35,071 bases of DNA from Aquincola sp. (lineage in GTDB: Bacteria > Pseudomonadota > Gammaproteobacteria > Burkholderiales > Burkholderiaceae_C): positions 1 to 35,071 of the forward strand of contig JALHQP010000027.1 in assembly GCA_022841885.1 (NCBI GenBank), read 5' to 3'. The translations under genes were made by a program, and so were the position numbers. The stretch's first letter is position 1. Each line of letters starts with the position of its first letter. Below are positions 8,389-18,394 of this stretch, piece after piece. Below the pieces are notes generated by a model. That model made no database searches. It saw only the letters and a program-made list of their open reading frames with translations, and was not told the origin of the DNA.

Positions 8389-9864
8389 TTACTTGCTGTA
8401 GGCGGTTTCGCCGTGGGACGTGATGTCCAGGCCCTCGCGCTCTTCCTCTTCCGCCACGCGCAGGCCGATCGTCAGGTCGACGATCTTGTAGGCGATGAAG
8501 GCGACGACCGCGGAGATCACGACGGTCCAGAAGATGCCCTGGGCCTGGATCCAGACCTGGCCACCGATGCTGCCCCAGTTGCCGCAGGTGTTGGCCACGT
8601 AGTCGCAGATGCCCGTGCCGCCGAGGGCAGGCGCCGCGAACACGCCGGTCAGCAGCGCACCGACGATGCCGCCGACGCCATGCACGCCGAACACGTCGAG
8701 CGAGTCGTCCGCGCCGAGCAGCTTCTTCAGGCCATTGACGCCCCACAGGCAGAGCAGGCCGGCCACCACGCCGATGATCAGCGCACCGCCGACACCGACG
8801 AAGCCGCAGGCCGGCGTGACCGCCACCAGGCCCGCCACCGCACCGGAGGCGGCGCCGAGCATCGAAGCCTTGCCGCGCATCAGCGCTTCACCGGCGGACC
8901 AGGCCAGCGCTGCGGCCGCCGTCGCCACCACCGTGTTGATGATGGCCAGCGCCGCGATGCCATTGGCTTCCAGGTTGGAGCCGGCGTTGAAGCCGAACCA
9001 GCCCACCCACAGCAACGAGGCACCGACCATGGTCAGCGGCAGGCTGTGCGGCGGCATGGCTTCCTTGCCGTAGCCGACCCGCTTGCCCAGCACATAGGCA
9101 CCCACCAGGCCCGCGATCGCGGCGTTGATGTGCACCACGGTGCCGCCCGCGAAGTCCAGCGCACCCTTGGCCCACATGAAGCCGGCGTTGGCCGTCACCG
9201 CGTCGAGCGTCTTGGCGTCGGTGATCGCGTCCGGGCCGTCCCAGTACCAGACCATGTGCGCGATCGGCAGGTAGGCGAATGTGAACCACAGCGCCGAGAA
9301 CAGCAGCACCGCCGAGAACTTGATGCGCTCGGCGAAGGCGCCGACGATCAGGCAGGTGGTGATGGCCGCGAAGGTGCCCTGGAACGCGACGAAGGTCAGC
9401 TCGGGCAGGTACACGCCCTTGCTGAACGTGGCGGCCACGCTCTCGGGGGTCACTCCCTTGAGGAACAGCTTGTCGAGCGTGCCGAAGAACGGGTTGCTCG
9501 CGGTGAAGGCCAGCGAGTAGCCGTAGATCACCCACAGCACGGTGATGAGCGAAAACACCATCATCACCTGCATCAGCACCGACAGCATGTTCTTGCTGCG
9601 CACCAGGCCGCCGTAGAACAGCGCCAGGCCGGGGACGGTCATCAGGATGACCAGGATGGTGGACACGCTCATCCAGGCGGTGTCGCCCTTGTTGGGCACC
9701 GGCGTGGCGGCCGGAGCCGCCGCCGAGGCGGCTTCGGCCGGCGCCGCCGCTGCGGCCGCAGACGCCGCGGCCTCCGGCGCGGACGCCGCTTGCGCGAGGG
9801 CCGTGTCGGCCAGGCCAAAGAAGGCCGCACCGAGCACCAGGGATGCGAGGAGTTTCTTCAACAT
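8389..9864 (-). CDS. amtB: Ammonium transporter
   Basis: A 491-residue ammonium channel/transporter of the inner membrane. It has a cleavable signal peptide (about residues 1-24, ending TALA), an unusually Ala/Pro-rich linker of about 35 residues, and then 11 expected membrane helices starting DTAWMSVSTILVILMTVPG. Family motifs are FYGGLVRSKN, the pore histidine in DFAGGTVVHINA and the second pore histidine in DVFGVHGVGG. The ATG at 9864 has AGGAAG 9 bases upstream. It lies 25 bases after glnK, whose product blocks AmtB at high nitrogen. The end of the gene is followed by a strong terminator. Confidence 0.97.
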   Translation of the reverse strand: MLKKLLASLVLGAAFFGLADTALAQAASAPEAAASAAAAAAPAEAASAAAPAATPVPNKGDTAWMSVSTILVILMTVPGLALFYGGLVRSKNMLSVLMQVMMVFSLITVLWVIYGYSLAFTASNPFFGTLDKLFLKGVTPESVAATFSKGVYLPELTFVAFQGTFAAITTCLIVGAFAERIKFSAVLLFSALWFTFAYLPIAHMVWYWDGPDAITDAKTLDAVTANAGFMWAKGALDFAGGTVVHINAAIAGLVGAYVLGKRVGYGKEAMPPHSLPLTMVGASLLWVGWFGFNAGSNLEANGIAALAIINTVVATAAAALAWSAGEALMRGKASMLGAASGAVAGLVAVTPACGFVGVGGALIIGVVAGLLCLWGVNGLKKLLGADDSLDVFGVHGVGGIVGALLTGVFAAPALGGTGICDYVANTCGNWGSIGGQVWIQAQGIFWTVVISAVVAFIAYKIVDLTIGLRVAEEEEREGLDITSHGETAYSK

Positions 9865-9889
9865 GTTGGTTGTCTTCCTGTTGTGTCGC

Positions 9890-10967
<1,078 letters not shown>

Positions 10968-11012
10968 CGGGGATTGGCTCCGGGGGTTTGGGAGAAGGTT
11001 GCGGAATGCTTC

Positions 11013-11028
11013 AGCAGCTTCCGTGCCC
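11013..11028 (-). promoter_or_regulatory. Sigma-54 (RpoN) promoter of the porin-glnK-amtB operon
   Basis: Read on the minus strand the sequence is GGGCACGGAAGCTGCT. Against the consensus TGGCACGRNNNTTGCW it matches 11 of 13 defined positions and keeps the essential GG and GC pairs at the correct spacing. The predicted start point is near 11002, giving a leader of about 35 bases before the porin ATG. RpoN control is expected for glnK-amtB operons. Confidence 0.75.
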
Positions 11029-11117
11029 GAGGCTGCGCCCTATACGCCGCCCCAGCGCGGGGCGCTCGCCCGATGCCGCACTGCAGATGCGCACCAATTG
11101 CGGGATTGTGAGCCGGA

Positions 11118-11134
11118 TGCACCGCTTCGGTGCC
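11118..11134. promoter_or_regulatory. NtrC-type enhancer site
   Basis: TGCACCGCTTCGGTGCC is a dyad (GCACCG, CTT, CGGTGC) that matches the NtrC binding pattern TGCACC-N5-GGTGCA at all but the last base. Its centre is about 124 bases upstream of the predicted sigma-54 start point, which is where NtrC enhancers usually lie. A weaker half-site, GCACC, occurs at 11091-11095. Confidence 0.7.
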
Positions 11135-11229
11135 CCACTTCAGAGGGAGGGACAGCGTGACGGCAGGTGCCGAGAATCGCCGCCCAAGCCCCCGTTCGAA
11201 GGCGCAGCAACAAACCGGAGACGCCGCCC

Positions 11230-12762
11230 ATGACCCTGGCCGTGGTGATGAGCCGAGCACTGGACGGGCTGGACGCCCCGCCGGTGCAGGTGGAAGTGCA
11301 TCTGGCCAACGGCCTGCCCAGCTTCACGCTGGTCGGCCTGGCCGACACCGAGGTCAAGGAGGCACGCGAGCGCGTGCGCGCGGCGTTGGCGCAGAGCGGC
11401 CTGGCTTTTCCGACCAACAAGCGCATCACGGTCAACCTGGCGCCGGCCGACCTGCCCAAGGAGTCCGGCCGCTTCGACCTGCCGATCGCGCTGGGCATCC
11501 TGGCCGCCGACGGCCAGATCGACCCCGCCGCGCTGGCGGGCTACGAGTTCGCCGGCGAACTGAGCCTGGCCGGCGAGCTGCGCCCGGTGCGCGGTGCGCT
11601 CGCGCTCGCGCTCGCGCTGCGCCACGAAGGCGCGACACGCACGCTGGTGCTGCCCGAAGCCAGCGCTGCAGAGGCGGCGCTGGCTGGGCAGGTGCCGGTG
11701 CGCTCGGCCCGGCACCTGCTCGACGTCGTAGCGGCCCTGCAACCGGGCGACGCCGCGCGACCGCTGCCGGTGCCTGAGCCCCCCGCGCACAACGGCCATG
11801 ACGCGACGGCGGCACTGCTCGACCTGGCCGACGTGCGCGGCCAGACGGCCGCCAAGCGCGCGCTCGAGATCGCTGCGGCCGGCGCGCACAGCCTGCTGAT
11901 GGTGGGCCCGCCCGGCGCGGGCAAATCCATGCTGGCCCAGCGCCTGCCCGGCCTGCTGCCACCGATGAACGACAGCGAGGCCCTGGCCAGCGCCGCGCTG
12001 GCCAGCCTGGCCGGCGCTTTCGAACCCTCGCACTGGAAGGTGCGGCCGTTCCGTGCCCCGCACCACAGCGCCACCGCGCCGGCCCTGGTGGGCGGCGGCT
12101 CGCCGCCGCGGCCGGGCGAGATTTCGCTCGCCTACGGCGGCGTGCTGTTCCTCGACGAGATGCCGGAGATGCCGCGCGCGGCGCTGGAGGCGCTGCGCGA
12201 GCCGCTCGAGACCGGGCGCATCACGATCTCGCGCGCGGCGCGCCAGGCCTCGTTCCCGGCGCGCTTCCAGCTCGTCGCGGCGATGAACCCCTGCCCCTGC
12301 GGCTGGCTCGGCGCTGCCGCCGGCAGCGGCCGCAGCTGCCGCTGCACGCCCGACATCGTGGCGCGCTACCAGGGCAAGCTGTCGGGGCCGTTGCTCGACC
12401 GCATCGATCTGCAGGTGGACGTGCCCGCGGTCAAGCCCGACGAGCTGATGGGCAAGCGCGACGGCGAGCCGAGCCCGGTCATCGCCCAACGCGTGCAGGC
12501 GGCGCGCCGGCGCGCGATCGAGCGCCAGGGCACCCCGAACGCCGAGCTGACGCCGACGGGCATCGAGGCGCACTGCGCGCTCGACGACACCAGCCGTGAC
12601 CTGCTGCACCGCGCGGCCGAGCGCCTGGGCTGGACCGGCCGTGGCATGCACCGCGTGCTGAAGGTGGCGCGCACGATCGCCGACCTGGCCGGCAGCGAAC
12701 GCATCCGCTCGTTGCACGTGGCCGAAGCGATGCAGTGGCGGCGCGCCCTGCCGGTCAGTTGA
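11230..12762 (+). CDS. comM: YifB-family Mg-chelatase-like AAA+ ATPase (ComM)
   Basis: A 510-residue AAA+ protein. ComM is a hexameric helicase that promotes branch migration when donor DNA is integrated during natural transformation. Domains are an N-terminal ChlI-like fold (from ALDGLDAPPVQVEVHLANG), Walker A GPPGAGKS at 226-233, Walker B GGVLFLDEMPEM, the cysteine-rich NPCPCGW...CRCTPD insert, the sensor region GPLLDRIDLQVDVP, and a C-terminal Mg-chelatase domain. The ATG at 11230 has GGAG 9 bases upstream. It is transcribed away from the nitrogen operon; the 262-base gap holds the sigma-54/NtrC elements, and no convincing sigma-70 promoter for this gene was spotted. Confidence 0.93.
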   Translation: MTLAVVMSRALDGLDAPPVQVEVHLANGLPSFTLVGLADTEVKEARERVRAALAQSGLAFPTNKRITVNLAPADLPKESGRFDLPIALGILAADGQIDPAALAGYEFAGELSLAGELRPVRGALALALALRHEGATRTLVLPEASAAEAALAGQVPVRSARHLLDVVAALQPGDAARPLPVPEPPAHNGHDATAALLDLADVRGQTAAKRALEIAAAGAHSLLMVGPPGAGKSMLAQRLPGLLPPMNDSEALASAALASLAGAFEPSHWKVRPFRAPHHSATAPALVGGGSPPRPGEISLAYGGVLFLDEMPEMPRAALEALREPLETGRITISRAARQASFPARFQLVAAMNPCPCGWLGAAAGSGRSCRCTPDIVARYQGKLSGPLLDRIDLQVDVPAVKPDELMGKRDGEPSPVIAQRVQAARRRAIERQGTPNAELTPTGIEAHCALDDTSRDLLHRAAERLGWTGRGMHRVLKVARTIADLAGSERIRSLHVAEAMQWRRALPVS

Positions 12763-12796
12763 ACCGACCGGCCGAGCGCCCTCTGGCCCCCGCGCC

Positions 12797-13756
12797 TCAG
12801 GCCATCAGGTCGGCCATCGCCTGCCGCTCGATCAGCGCGCCGCGGTACTGCACCACCCGCGCGGCCAGGCGGTTGCCGGCACGCGCAGCGTCGACCGCCG
12901 AGGCACCCCCGAGGCGCGCGGCCAGGTAGGCACCAGCGAAGGAGTCGCCGGCGGCAGTGGTGTCGACGACGCGCGGCACGCTTTCGGTGGGCACATCGGT
13001 CAGCGGTTGTCCCGTCACACGCACGAGTGTCGAGCCGCTGCCGCGCTTGACGATCACCTCCAGGCAAGGCGCATCGAGCGAACGGTCGAGCTGCGCGTCG
13101 AGGGGGGTCGTGCCGTCGCCCCACAGCGCGAGCTCGTCGTCGAGCGTCAGCAGCGCAATCGACGCCAGGTCGAGCGAGCGGCGGAAGGCTTCGCGCGTGG
13201 TTGCGACGTCGGGCCACAGGCGCGGCCGGTAGTTGTTGTCGAACACCACCGTGGCGCCGCGTGTGCGCAGCTGCTGCGCTACTGCCCAGAGGCGCTCGCG
13301 CGCCGCGGGATTCAGGATCGCGAGGCTGATGCCGCTGAAATACAGCGCGTCGATCTCATCGGCGCGCGCTTCCAGTGGCGTATGGCCTTCGGGTGCGTCG
13401 AAGTAGGCGCGCGCCGCCGACTGGTCGCGCCAGTAGCTGAAGCGGCGCTCGCCACCGGGGTCGACCTCGATCAGGTACAGCCCGGGCATGCGGCCCGGGA
13501 CGCGACGCACGAAGTCCAGGCCGATGTCCTCTTCGGCCCAACGTTGCATCATCCCGGCGCTCAGCCCGTCATCGCCCAGGCCGGTGGCGTAGCTGACCTC
13601 GATGCCGTACCGGCGCCCGCAGCGGGCGAGGTAGACGGCGGTGTTCAGCGTGTCGCCGCCGAAGGTCTGGTGCATTGTGCCGAAGGCCTCGCCTTGCAGC
13701 TCGATCATGCACTCGCCGAAGGACACCACCCGCGGCGCGGTACGGTTTCTTGGCAT
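12797..13756 (-). CDS. kdgK: PfkB-family sugar kinase, 2-keto-3-deoxygluconate kinase-like
   Basis: A 319-residue ribokinase-family kinase. The KDG-kinase type is indicated by FGECMIEL at the N-terminus, the substrate-loop motif RRFSYWRDQSAARAYF (about residues 104-119), FDNNYRPRLW (172-181) and the PfkB signature DTTAAGDSF with catalytic Asp 271. KdgK phosphorylates 2-keto-3-deoxygluconate to KDPG. It ends a long minus-strand run of aldarate genes, 52 bases after the reductase gene. The canonical route from aldarates makes glycerate, which would need a glycerate kinase instead, so either another branch feeds this enzyme or its substrate differs; this is discussed in the findings. Confidence 0.85.
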   Translation of the reverse strand: MPRNRTAPRVVSFGECMIELQGEAFGTMHQTFGGDTLNTAVYLARCGRRYGIEVSYATGLGDDGLSAGMMQRWAEEDIGLDFVRRVPGRMPGLYLIEVDPGGERRFSYWRDQSAARAYFDAPEGHTPLEARADEIDALYFSGISLAILNPAARERLWAVAQQLRTRGATVVFDNNYRPRLWPDVATTREAFRRSLDLASIALLTLDDELALWGDGTTPLDAQLDRSLDAPCLEVIVKRGSGSTLVRVTGQPLTDVPTESVPRVVDTTAAGDSFAGAYLAARLGGASAVDAARAGNRLAARVVQYRGALIERQAMADLMA

Positions 13757-13807
13757 CGTTGCTGCAGTCTACGGGAGCCCGCTGCCAGGCCCGCCAGCCT
13801 GACCTTC

Positions 13808-14695
13808 CTACGCCTTCGCGACCGGGTGCGCCGCCATCAATTCGAGCGCCTGCACCAGCGCCGAATGGTCGAGCTGCTCGCCGCCGTTGGCCGCGCAGGC
13901 CTGCATCAGCTGCGCGGTCATCGCGGTGTTGGGCAGCGACACGCCGAGCGCCTTGGCGCCCTGCAGCGCGAGGTTCAGGTCCTTCTGGTGCAGCTTGATC
14001 CGGAAGCCCGGGTTGAACGTGCGCTTGATCATGCGTTCGCCATGCACCTCGAGCACGCGGCTGGCGGCAAAGCCGCCCATCAGCGCCTGGCGCACGCGCG
14101 CCGGGTCGGCACCGGCCTTGCTGGCGAACACCAGCGCCTCGCCGACCGCGGCGATGTTCAGCGCGACGATGATCTGGTTCGCTACCTTGGTGATCTGGCC
14201 CGCGCCGGCCGGGCCGACATGGGTGATGTTCTTGCCCATCAGCGCGAAGAGCGGCTGCACGCGCGCGAACACCTCGTCCTTGCCGCCGACCATGATGGTC
14301 AGCGAAGCCGCCTTGGCGCCGACCTCGCCGCCGGAGACCGGCGCGTCGAGCCAGTCGGCACCGGTGGCCTCGATGCGCTTCGCGTAGTCCTGGGTCTCGA
14401 TCGGCGAGATCGAGCTCATGTCGACCACGGTCTTGCCCTTGCCCAGCGCACCGGCGATGCCGTTGTCGCCGAACAGCACCTTCGCCACGTCGAGCGTGTC
14501 GGGCACCATCGTGAAGATGACGTCTGCCTGCTTCGCCACCTCGGCCGGTGTCTTGCACGCGACCGCACCGGCGTCGATCAACGCCTGCGGTACATTGCTG
14601 CGAGTATTGACGAACAGGTCGTGGCCGGCGGCGCGCAGGTGGCCCGCCATCGGGGCCCCCATGATGCCCAGGCCGATGAATCCGAGTTTTGCCAT
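13808..14695 (-). CDS. garR: 2-hydroxy-3-oxopropionate (tartronate semialdehyde) reductase
   Basis: A 295-residue beta-hydroxyacid dehydrogenase, the family's normal size. It reduces tartronate semialdehyde to D-glycerate with NAD(P)H in the cytoplasm. Visible are the dinucleotide-binding GLGIMGAPMAGHL (8-20), the substrate-binding DAPVSGGEVGA (117-127) and the catalytic lysine 170 in GQITKVANQ. The position right after an aldolase that would release tartronate semialdehyde supports this substrate over other members of the family such as 3-hydroxyisobutyrate dehydrogenase. It begins 14 bases after the dehydratase-paralogue stop on the same strand. Confidence 0.9.
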   Translation of the reverse strand: MAKLGFIGLGIMGAPMAGHLRAAGHDLFVNTRSNVPQALIDAGAVACKTPAEVAKQADVIFTMVPDTLDVAKVLFGDNGIAGALGKGKTVVDMSSISPIETQDYAKRIEATGADWLDAPVSGGEVGAKAASLTIMVGGKDEVFARVQPLFALMGKNITHVGPAGAGQITKVANQIIVALNIAAVGEALVFASKAGADPARVRQALMGGFAASRVLEVHGERMIKRTFNPGFRIKLHQKDLNLALQGAKALGVSLPNTAMTAQLMQACAANGGEQLDHSALVQALELMAAHPVAKA

Positions 14696-14709
14696 GTCTT
14701 GCTCCGTGA

Positions 14710-15990
14710 TCAGAAACGCGGCTGCTTGCCGCTGAAGGTCGGGTCGAGCTTGCGCATCTGCGCCACGTCATTGCGGGTGCGGATGCCGCACGCCAGGTAC
14801 TGTGCGTGCAGCGTCGCCAGCGCCTTGCGGTCGAGTTCGACGCCCAGGCCCGGCTTGCGCGGTACCGCGACGGTGCCGCCCTCGATCGGCACCCGGCCGC
14901 CGACGATCACCTCCTCCTCCTGCCACGGGTAATGCGTGTCGCAGGCGTAGGTGAGGTTGGGCACGCAGGCCGCCAGGTGCGTCATCGCCAGCAGGCTGAT
15001 GCCCAGGTGTGAGTTCGAGTGCATCGAGATGCCCAGGCCGTACAAGTCGCAGATGCGCGCGAGTTGCTGGGTCGCGCGCAGGCCGCCCCAGTAGTGGTGG
15101 TCCGACAGCACCACCTTCACCGAGCCGAGCTGCAGGCTGCGCTTGAGCTCGTCGAAGGTGGTGACGACCATGTTGGTCGCCAGCGGCAGCTTCGTGTGCT
15201 TCGCGAGTTCGGCCATGCCCTCGAGGCCGGGCGTCGGGTCTTCGTAGTACTCGAGCAGTTCGTCGAGCGCGGGCGCGGCCTCGATGCTGGTCTTCAACGA
15301 CCAGTTGGCGTTCGGGTCCAGGCGCAGTGGCGTGCCGGGGAAGGCCTTGCGCAGCGCGCGCATCGTTTCAATCTCGTGCTTCGGCTCGAACACGCCGCCC
15401 TTGACCTTGATGCTCTGGAATCCGTACAGCTCGATGAAGCGGCGCGCCTGCGCCACCATCTGCTCGGGGCTGATGCCCTCGCCCCACACGTCGGGCGGGT
15501 ACGGCTTGTCGACATGCTCGGCGTGCTTGAAGAACAAGTAGGCGCTGTAGGGCACCGCGTCACGCACCGTGCCGCCGAGCAGGTCGGCCACCGGCGCGTT
15601 CAGGCGCTGGCCCTGCAGGTCGAGCATCGCGACCTCGAGCGCGCTCGTCACCTTGGAAGCATTCTTCGCGCCATGCGACCCTGGTGCGAGTTCGAGTTCG
15701 GTCGACGAGCGCGTGGCCTTGATGCCCGACTTGACCCGCTGCTCCATCAGGTTCAGGTCGAACGGCGACAGGCCCGGCACCAGCGGCTTGGCGGCCTCGA
15801 GCGCGTCGAGCATCGTCTGGTCGCCGTAGGTCTCGGACAGGCCGACGCGGCCGTCCGACGCCTCGACCTCGACGATCGCGCGCAGCGCCCAGGGTTCGTG
15901 GATGCCGCTGGCGTTCAGCAGTGGCGGGTCGCGGAAGGCGATCGGCGTGACCCGCAGTTCGCGGATCGTCCAGTCCCTGCGCTGGCTCAT
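14710..15990 (-). CDS. Glucarate dehydratase-family enolase-superfamily enzyme (paralogue)
   Basis: A 426-residue enolase-superfamily protein of the glucarate dehydratase subgroup. The expected active-site set is present: KVK with Lys 195 and Lys 197, metal ligands Asp 225 (DPNANW), Glu 250 (EDP) and Asn 273 (ATNM), and the Asp 297/His 324 dyad (SDHHYW, SMHSNSH). The asparagine third metal ligand is the mark of this subgroup. It is clearly diverged from the true GudD encoded at 20597-21925 (no shared DAGGRG block, different C-terminus). It may accept another aldarate or aldonate. The ATG at 15990 overlaps the aldolase stop by four bases (ATGA), showing tight coupling. Confidence 0.88.
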   Translation of the reverse strand: MSQRRDWTIRELRVTPIAFRDPPLLNASGIHEPWALRAIVEVEASDGRVGLSETYGDQTMLDALEAAKPLVPGLSPFDLNLMEQRVKSGIKATRSSTELELAPGSHGAKNASKVTSALEVAMLDLQGQRLNAPVADLLGGTVRDAVPYSAYLFFKHAEHVDKPYPPDVWGEGISPEQMVAQARRFIELYGFQSIKVKGGVFEPKHEIETMRALRKAFPGTPLRLDPNANWSLKTSIEAAPALDELLEYYEDPTPGLEGMAELAKHTKLPLATNMVVTTFDELKRSLQLGSVKVVLSDHHYWGGLRATQQLARICDLYGLGISMHSNSHLGISLLAMTHLAACVPNLTYACDTHYPWQEEEVIVGGRVPIEGGTVAVPRKPGLGVELDRKALATLHAQYLACGIRTRNDVAQMRKLDPTFSGKQPRF

Positions 15991-16760
15991 GTGCGCGACC
16001 CCGGCGCCCGCATCTCCGCGACGATCTGCTGCGAGCCGGCGATCAGGATGCGCGCGTCCGAGCTGACGGTGACGAAGTCGAAACCCTTGGCGATGCGCGC
16101 ACGTGCCACGTCGCTGCGGCCGTTGTGCACGCCGGCGCGGATGCCATGCGCCTTGGCACGCGCGAGGATGTGGTCCATCGCCTCGGCCACCGGCGGGTCG
16201 ACGTCGTCGAACACCGGCCTGCAGCCGAGCGCCAGCGACAGATCCGATGGGCCGATGTACACCGCATCGAGGCCCTCGACCGAACAGATCGCGTCCAGGT
16301 TGTCGAGTGCTTCCTTGGTCTCGATCATCGCGAAGATCACGACGTTGTCGTTGGCCTGGGCCTGGTAGTCGGCGCCGAGCGCGAGTGCCGCGCGCACCGG
16401 CCCGTTGCTGCGCGAACCGCGCGGCGCGTAGTGCGTGTAGGCGACCAGGCGCTGCGCGTCCTCGCGCGTATTGACCATCGGGCAGATGATGGCCTGCGCG
16501 CCGGCATCGAGCGTCTTCATCACCACCGCCGGTTCGAGCCATGGCACGCGCACCACCGGCATCGCCGGTGTGGCCGACATCGCCTGCAGCATGTGGACCA
16601 TGTCCTGGTAGTCGATCAAGCCATGCTGCATGTCGATCGTCAGCGTGTCCCAGCCCTGGTGCGCCATCACCTCGGCTGAAAAGCCGTTGGGAATCGCGAG
16701 CCAGCCGTTGACGACCGCCTTGTTCTGTGCCCACAGGGCGCGCAGCTTGTTGTCTTTCAT
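15987..16760 (-). CDS. garL: HpcH/HpaI-family aldolase, 2-keto-3-deoxyglucarate aldolase-like
   Basis: A 257-residue class II pyruvate-dependent aldolase. The inferred reaction splits 5-keto-4-deoxy-D-glucarate into pyruvate and tartronate semialdehyde. Motifs include the catalytic His 46 in [11 protein letters not shown], Arg 71 in VVRVPW, and the metal ligands Glu 147 (MIETKEA) and Asp 173 ([11 protein letters not shown]). E. coli GarL is of similar size (256 residues). The ATG at 16760 has AAGGAGGA 8 bases upstream. It lies between garD and a dehydratase paralogue and upstream of garR, which would use its product. Other HpaI aldolases act on related keto acids, so the substrate rests partly on context. 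Confidence 0.87.
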   Translation of the reverse strand: MKDNKLRALWAQNKAVVNGWLAIPNGFSAEVMAHQGWDTLTIDMQHGLIDYQDMVHMLQAMSATPAMPVVRVPWLEPAVVMKTLDAGAQAIICPMVNTREDAQRLVAYTHYAPRGSRSNGPVRAALALGADYQAQANDNVVIFAMIETKEALDNLDAICSVEGLDAVYIGPSDLSLALGCRPVFDDVDPPVAEAMDHILARAKAHGIRAGVHNGRSDVARARIAKGFDFVTVSSDARILIAGSQQIVAEMRAPGSRT

Positions 16761-16785
16761 GATGAGAGTCCTCCTTGATCTGGAA

Positions 16786-18394
16786 TCAGGTCACCGGCGC
16801 CGGATTGAACAGCACGAGCGCGTTGTGCAGCTTCCACTGCTCGGCCCAGGTCTTCCTGCGGCCGCTGGCCACGTCGAGCATCAGCCGGAACAGCTCCCAG
16901 CCCGCTTCCTCGATCGTGGCCTCGCCGTCGGCCACGCGGCCGGCGTTCAGGTCCATCAGGTCGTGCCAGCGCCGTGCCAGGTCGCTGCGCGTGGCGACCT
17001 TGATCACCGGGCACTCGGCCAGGCCGTAGGGCGTGCCGCGACCGGTGGTGAAGACGTGCAGGTTCATTCCGGCCGCCAGCTGCAACGTGCCGCAGATGAA
17101 GTCGCTCGCCGGCGTGGCGGCGAACACCAGGCCGCGCTGCTCGCGCTTCAACTTCTCCCCCGGGCTCAGCACATGCGCGATCGGCGTGCTGCCGCTCTTG
17201 ACGATCGAGCCCATCGCCTTCTCGACGATGTTGCTCAAGCCGCCGGCCTTGTTGCCCGGCGTCGTGTTGGCGCTGCGGTCGGCCTGGCCCCGCGCGAGGT
17301 AGGCGTCGTACCAGGCCAGCTCGCGCACGATGGCCTGCGCCACCTCGGGCGTGGCCGCGCGCGCGGTGAGCTGGTCGACCGCGTCGCGCACCTCGGTGTT
17401 CTCGCTGAACATCACGGTGGCGCCGGCACGCACCAGCAGGTCGGTCGCGAAGCCGACCGCGGGATTCGCGGTGACGCCCGAGAACGCGTCGCTGCCGCCG
17501 CACTGGACACCGACGACCAGCTCGCTGGCCGGCACCGTCTCGCGCCGTCGCGCGCAGGCGCTCGAGGTGCTCCTCGGCGGTGGTCAGGATCGAATCGATC
17601 ATCGACTGGAAGCCGACATGCTTGTCGTCCTGCAGCCGCACCAGGTCGAAGCCTGGGTCGTTGTCACTGGCGCTGGCGCCGACATCGGCGACGTTGCGCT
17701 CGTCGACCAGCGCGATCGTGCCCGGCGGCAACAGGCGCTCGGGCTGCAGCTTCTCGCAGCCCAGGCTCACCACCATCACCTCGCCGCCGAAATTGGGGTT
17801 CAGGCTGATGTGGCGCACGGTGCGGATCGGGATCGGCGCATCGGGCGCGTCGATCGCGACACCGCAGCCATAGCTGTGCTCCAGCCCCACCACGTCGTCG
17901 ACGTTCGGGTACTTCGGCAGCAGCTCGGCGCGGATGCGCCCGATCGCGTGCTCGACGACCCCGGCCACGCACTGCACCGTGGTCGTGATGGCCAGGATAT
18001 TGCGCGTGCCCACCGACCCGTCCCGGTTGCGGAAGCCTTCGAAGGTGTGACCCTCCAGCGCCGGCATGGCTGGTGGCTTGACGGTCGCGATCGGCAGGCC
18101 GTCGAAGCCGCGCGCCGCGGGCAAACGCAGCAGGCGCTCGTGCACCCAGCTGCCGGCCCGGATCGCCTTGTCGGCGCGCCCGATGACGACGCCGTAGCGC
18201 CGCACTTCGTCGCCCTCGGCCAAGTTCACCAGGGCGACCTTGTGGCCCTGCGGCACCTTGTCGACCAGCGTCGGCCCGCCGGGCAGCACCGTACCCGGCG
18301 GCAGGCCGCCGTCGCTGGCCACGATCGCGACGTTGTCGCGCTCGTGCATGCGGATGACGACCGGCGTCAGGCCGGCCGCCGTCGGCGCGCTCAT
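16786..18394 (-). pseudogene. garD: Galactarate dehydratase, interrupted by a frameshift
   Basis: The whole UxaA/GarD-type dehydratase is present but in two frames. From the ATG at 18394 one frame encodes the SAF-like N-terminal domain and the first half of the catalytic domain ([54 protein letters not shown]). After about residue 280 the homology moves to a second frame beginning [19 protein letters not shown] and continuing to the family C-terminus FNPAPVT at 16786. The switch lies at about 17546-17557 within alternating CG bases; one base too many or two too few explains it. GarD converts galactarate to 5-keto-4-deoxyglucarate. The ATG overlaps the upstream receptor stop (ATGA). It may be a true mutation, a sequencing error, or less likely recoding. 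Confidence 0.88.

Noticed and set aside
12763-12796. Possible bidirectional terminator between comM and the sugar kinase gene
   Set aside because: The 34-base gap is GC-rich but contains no convincing stem with a T run.
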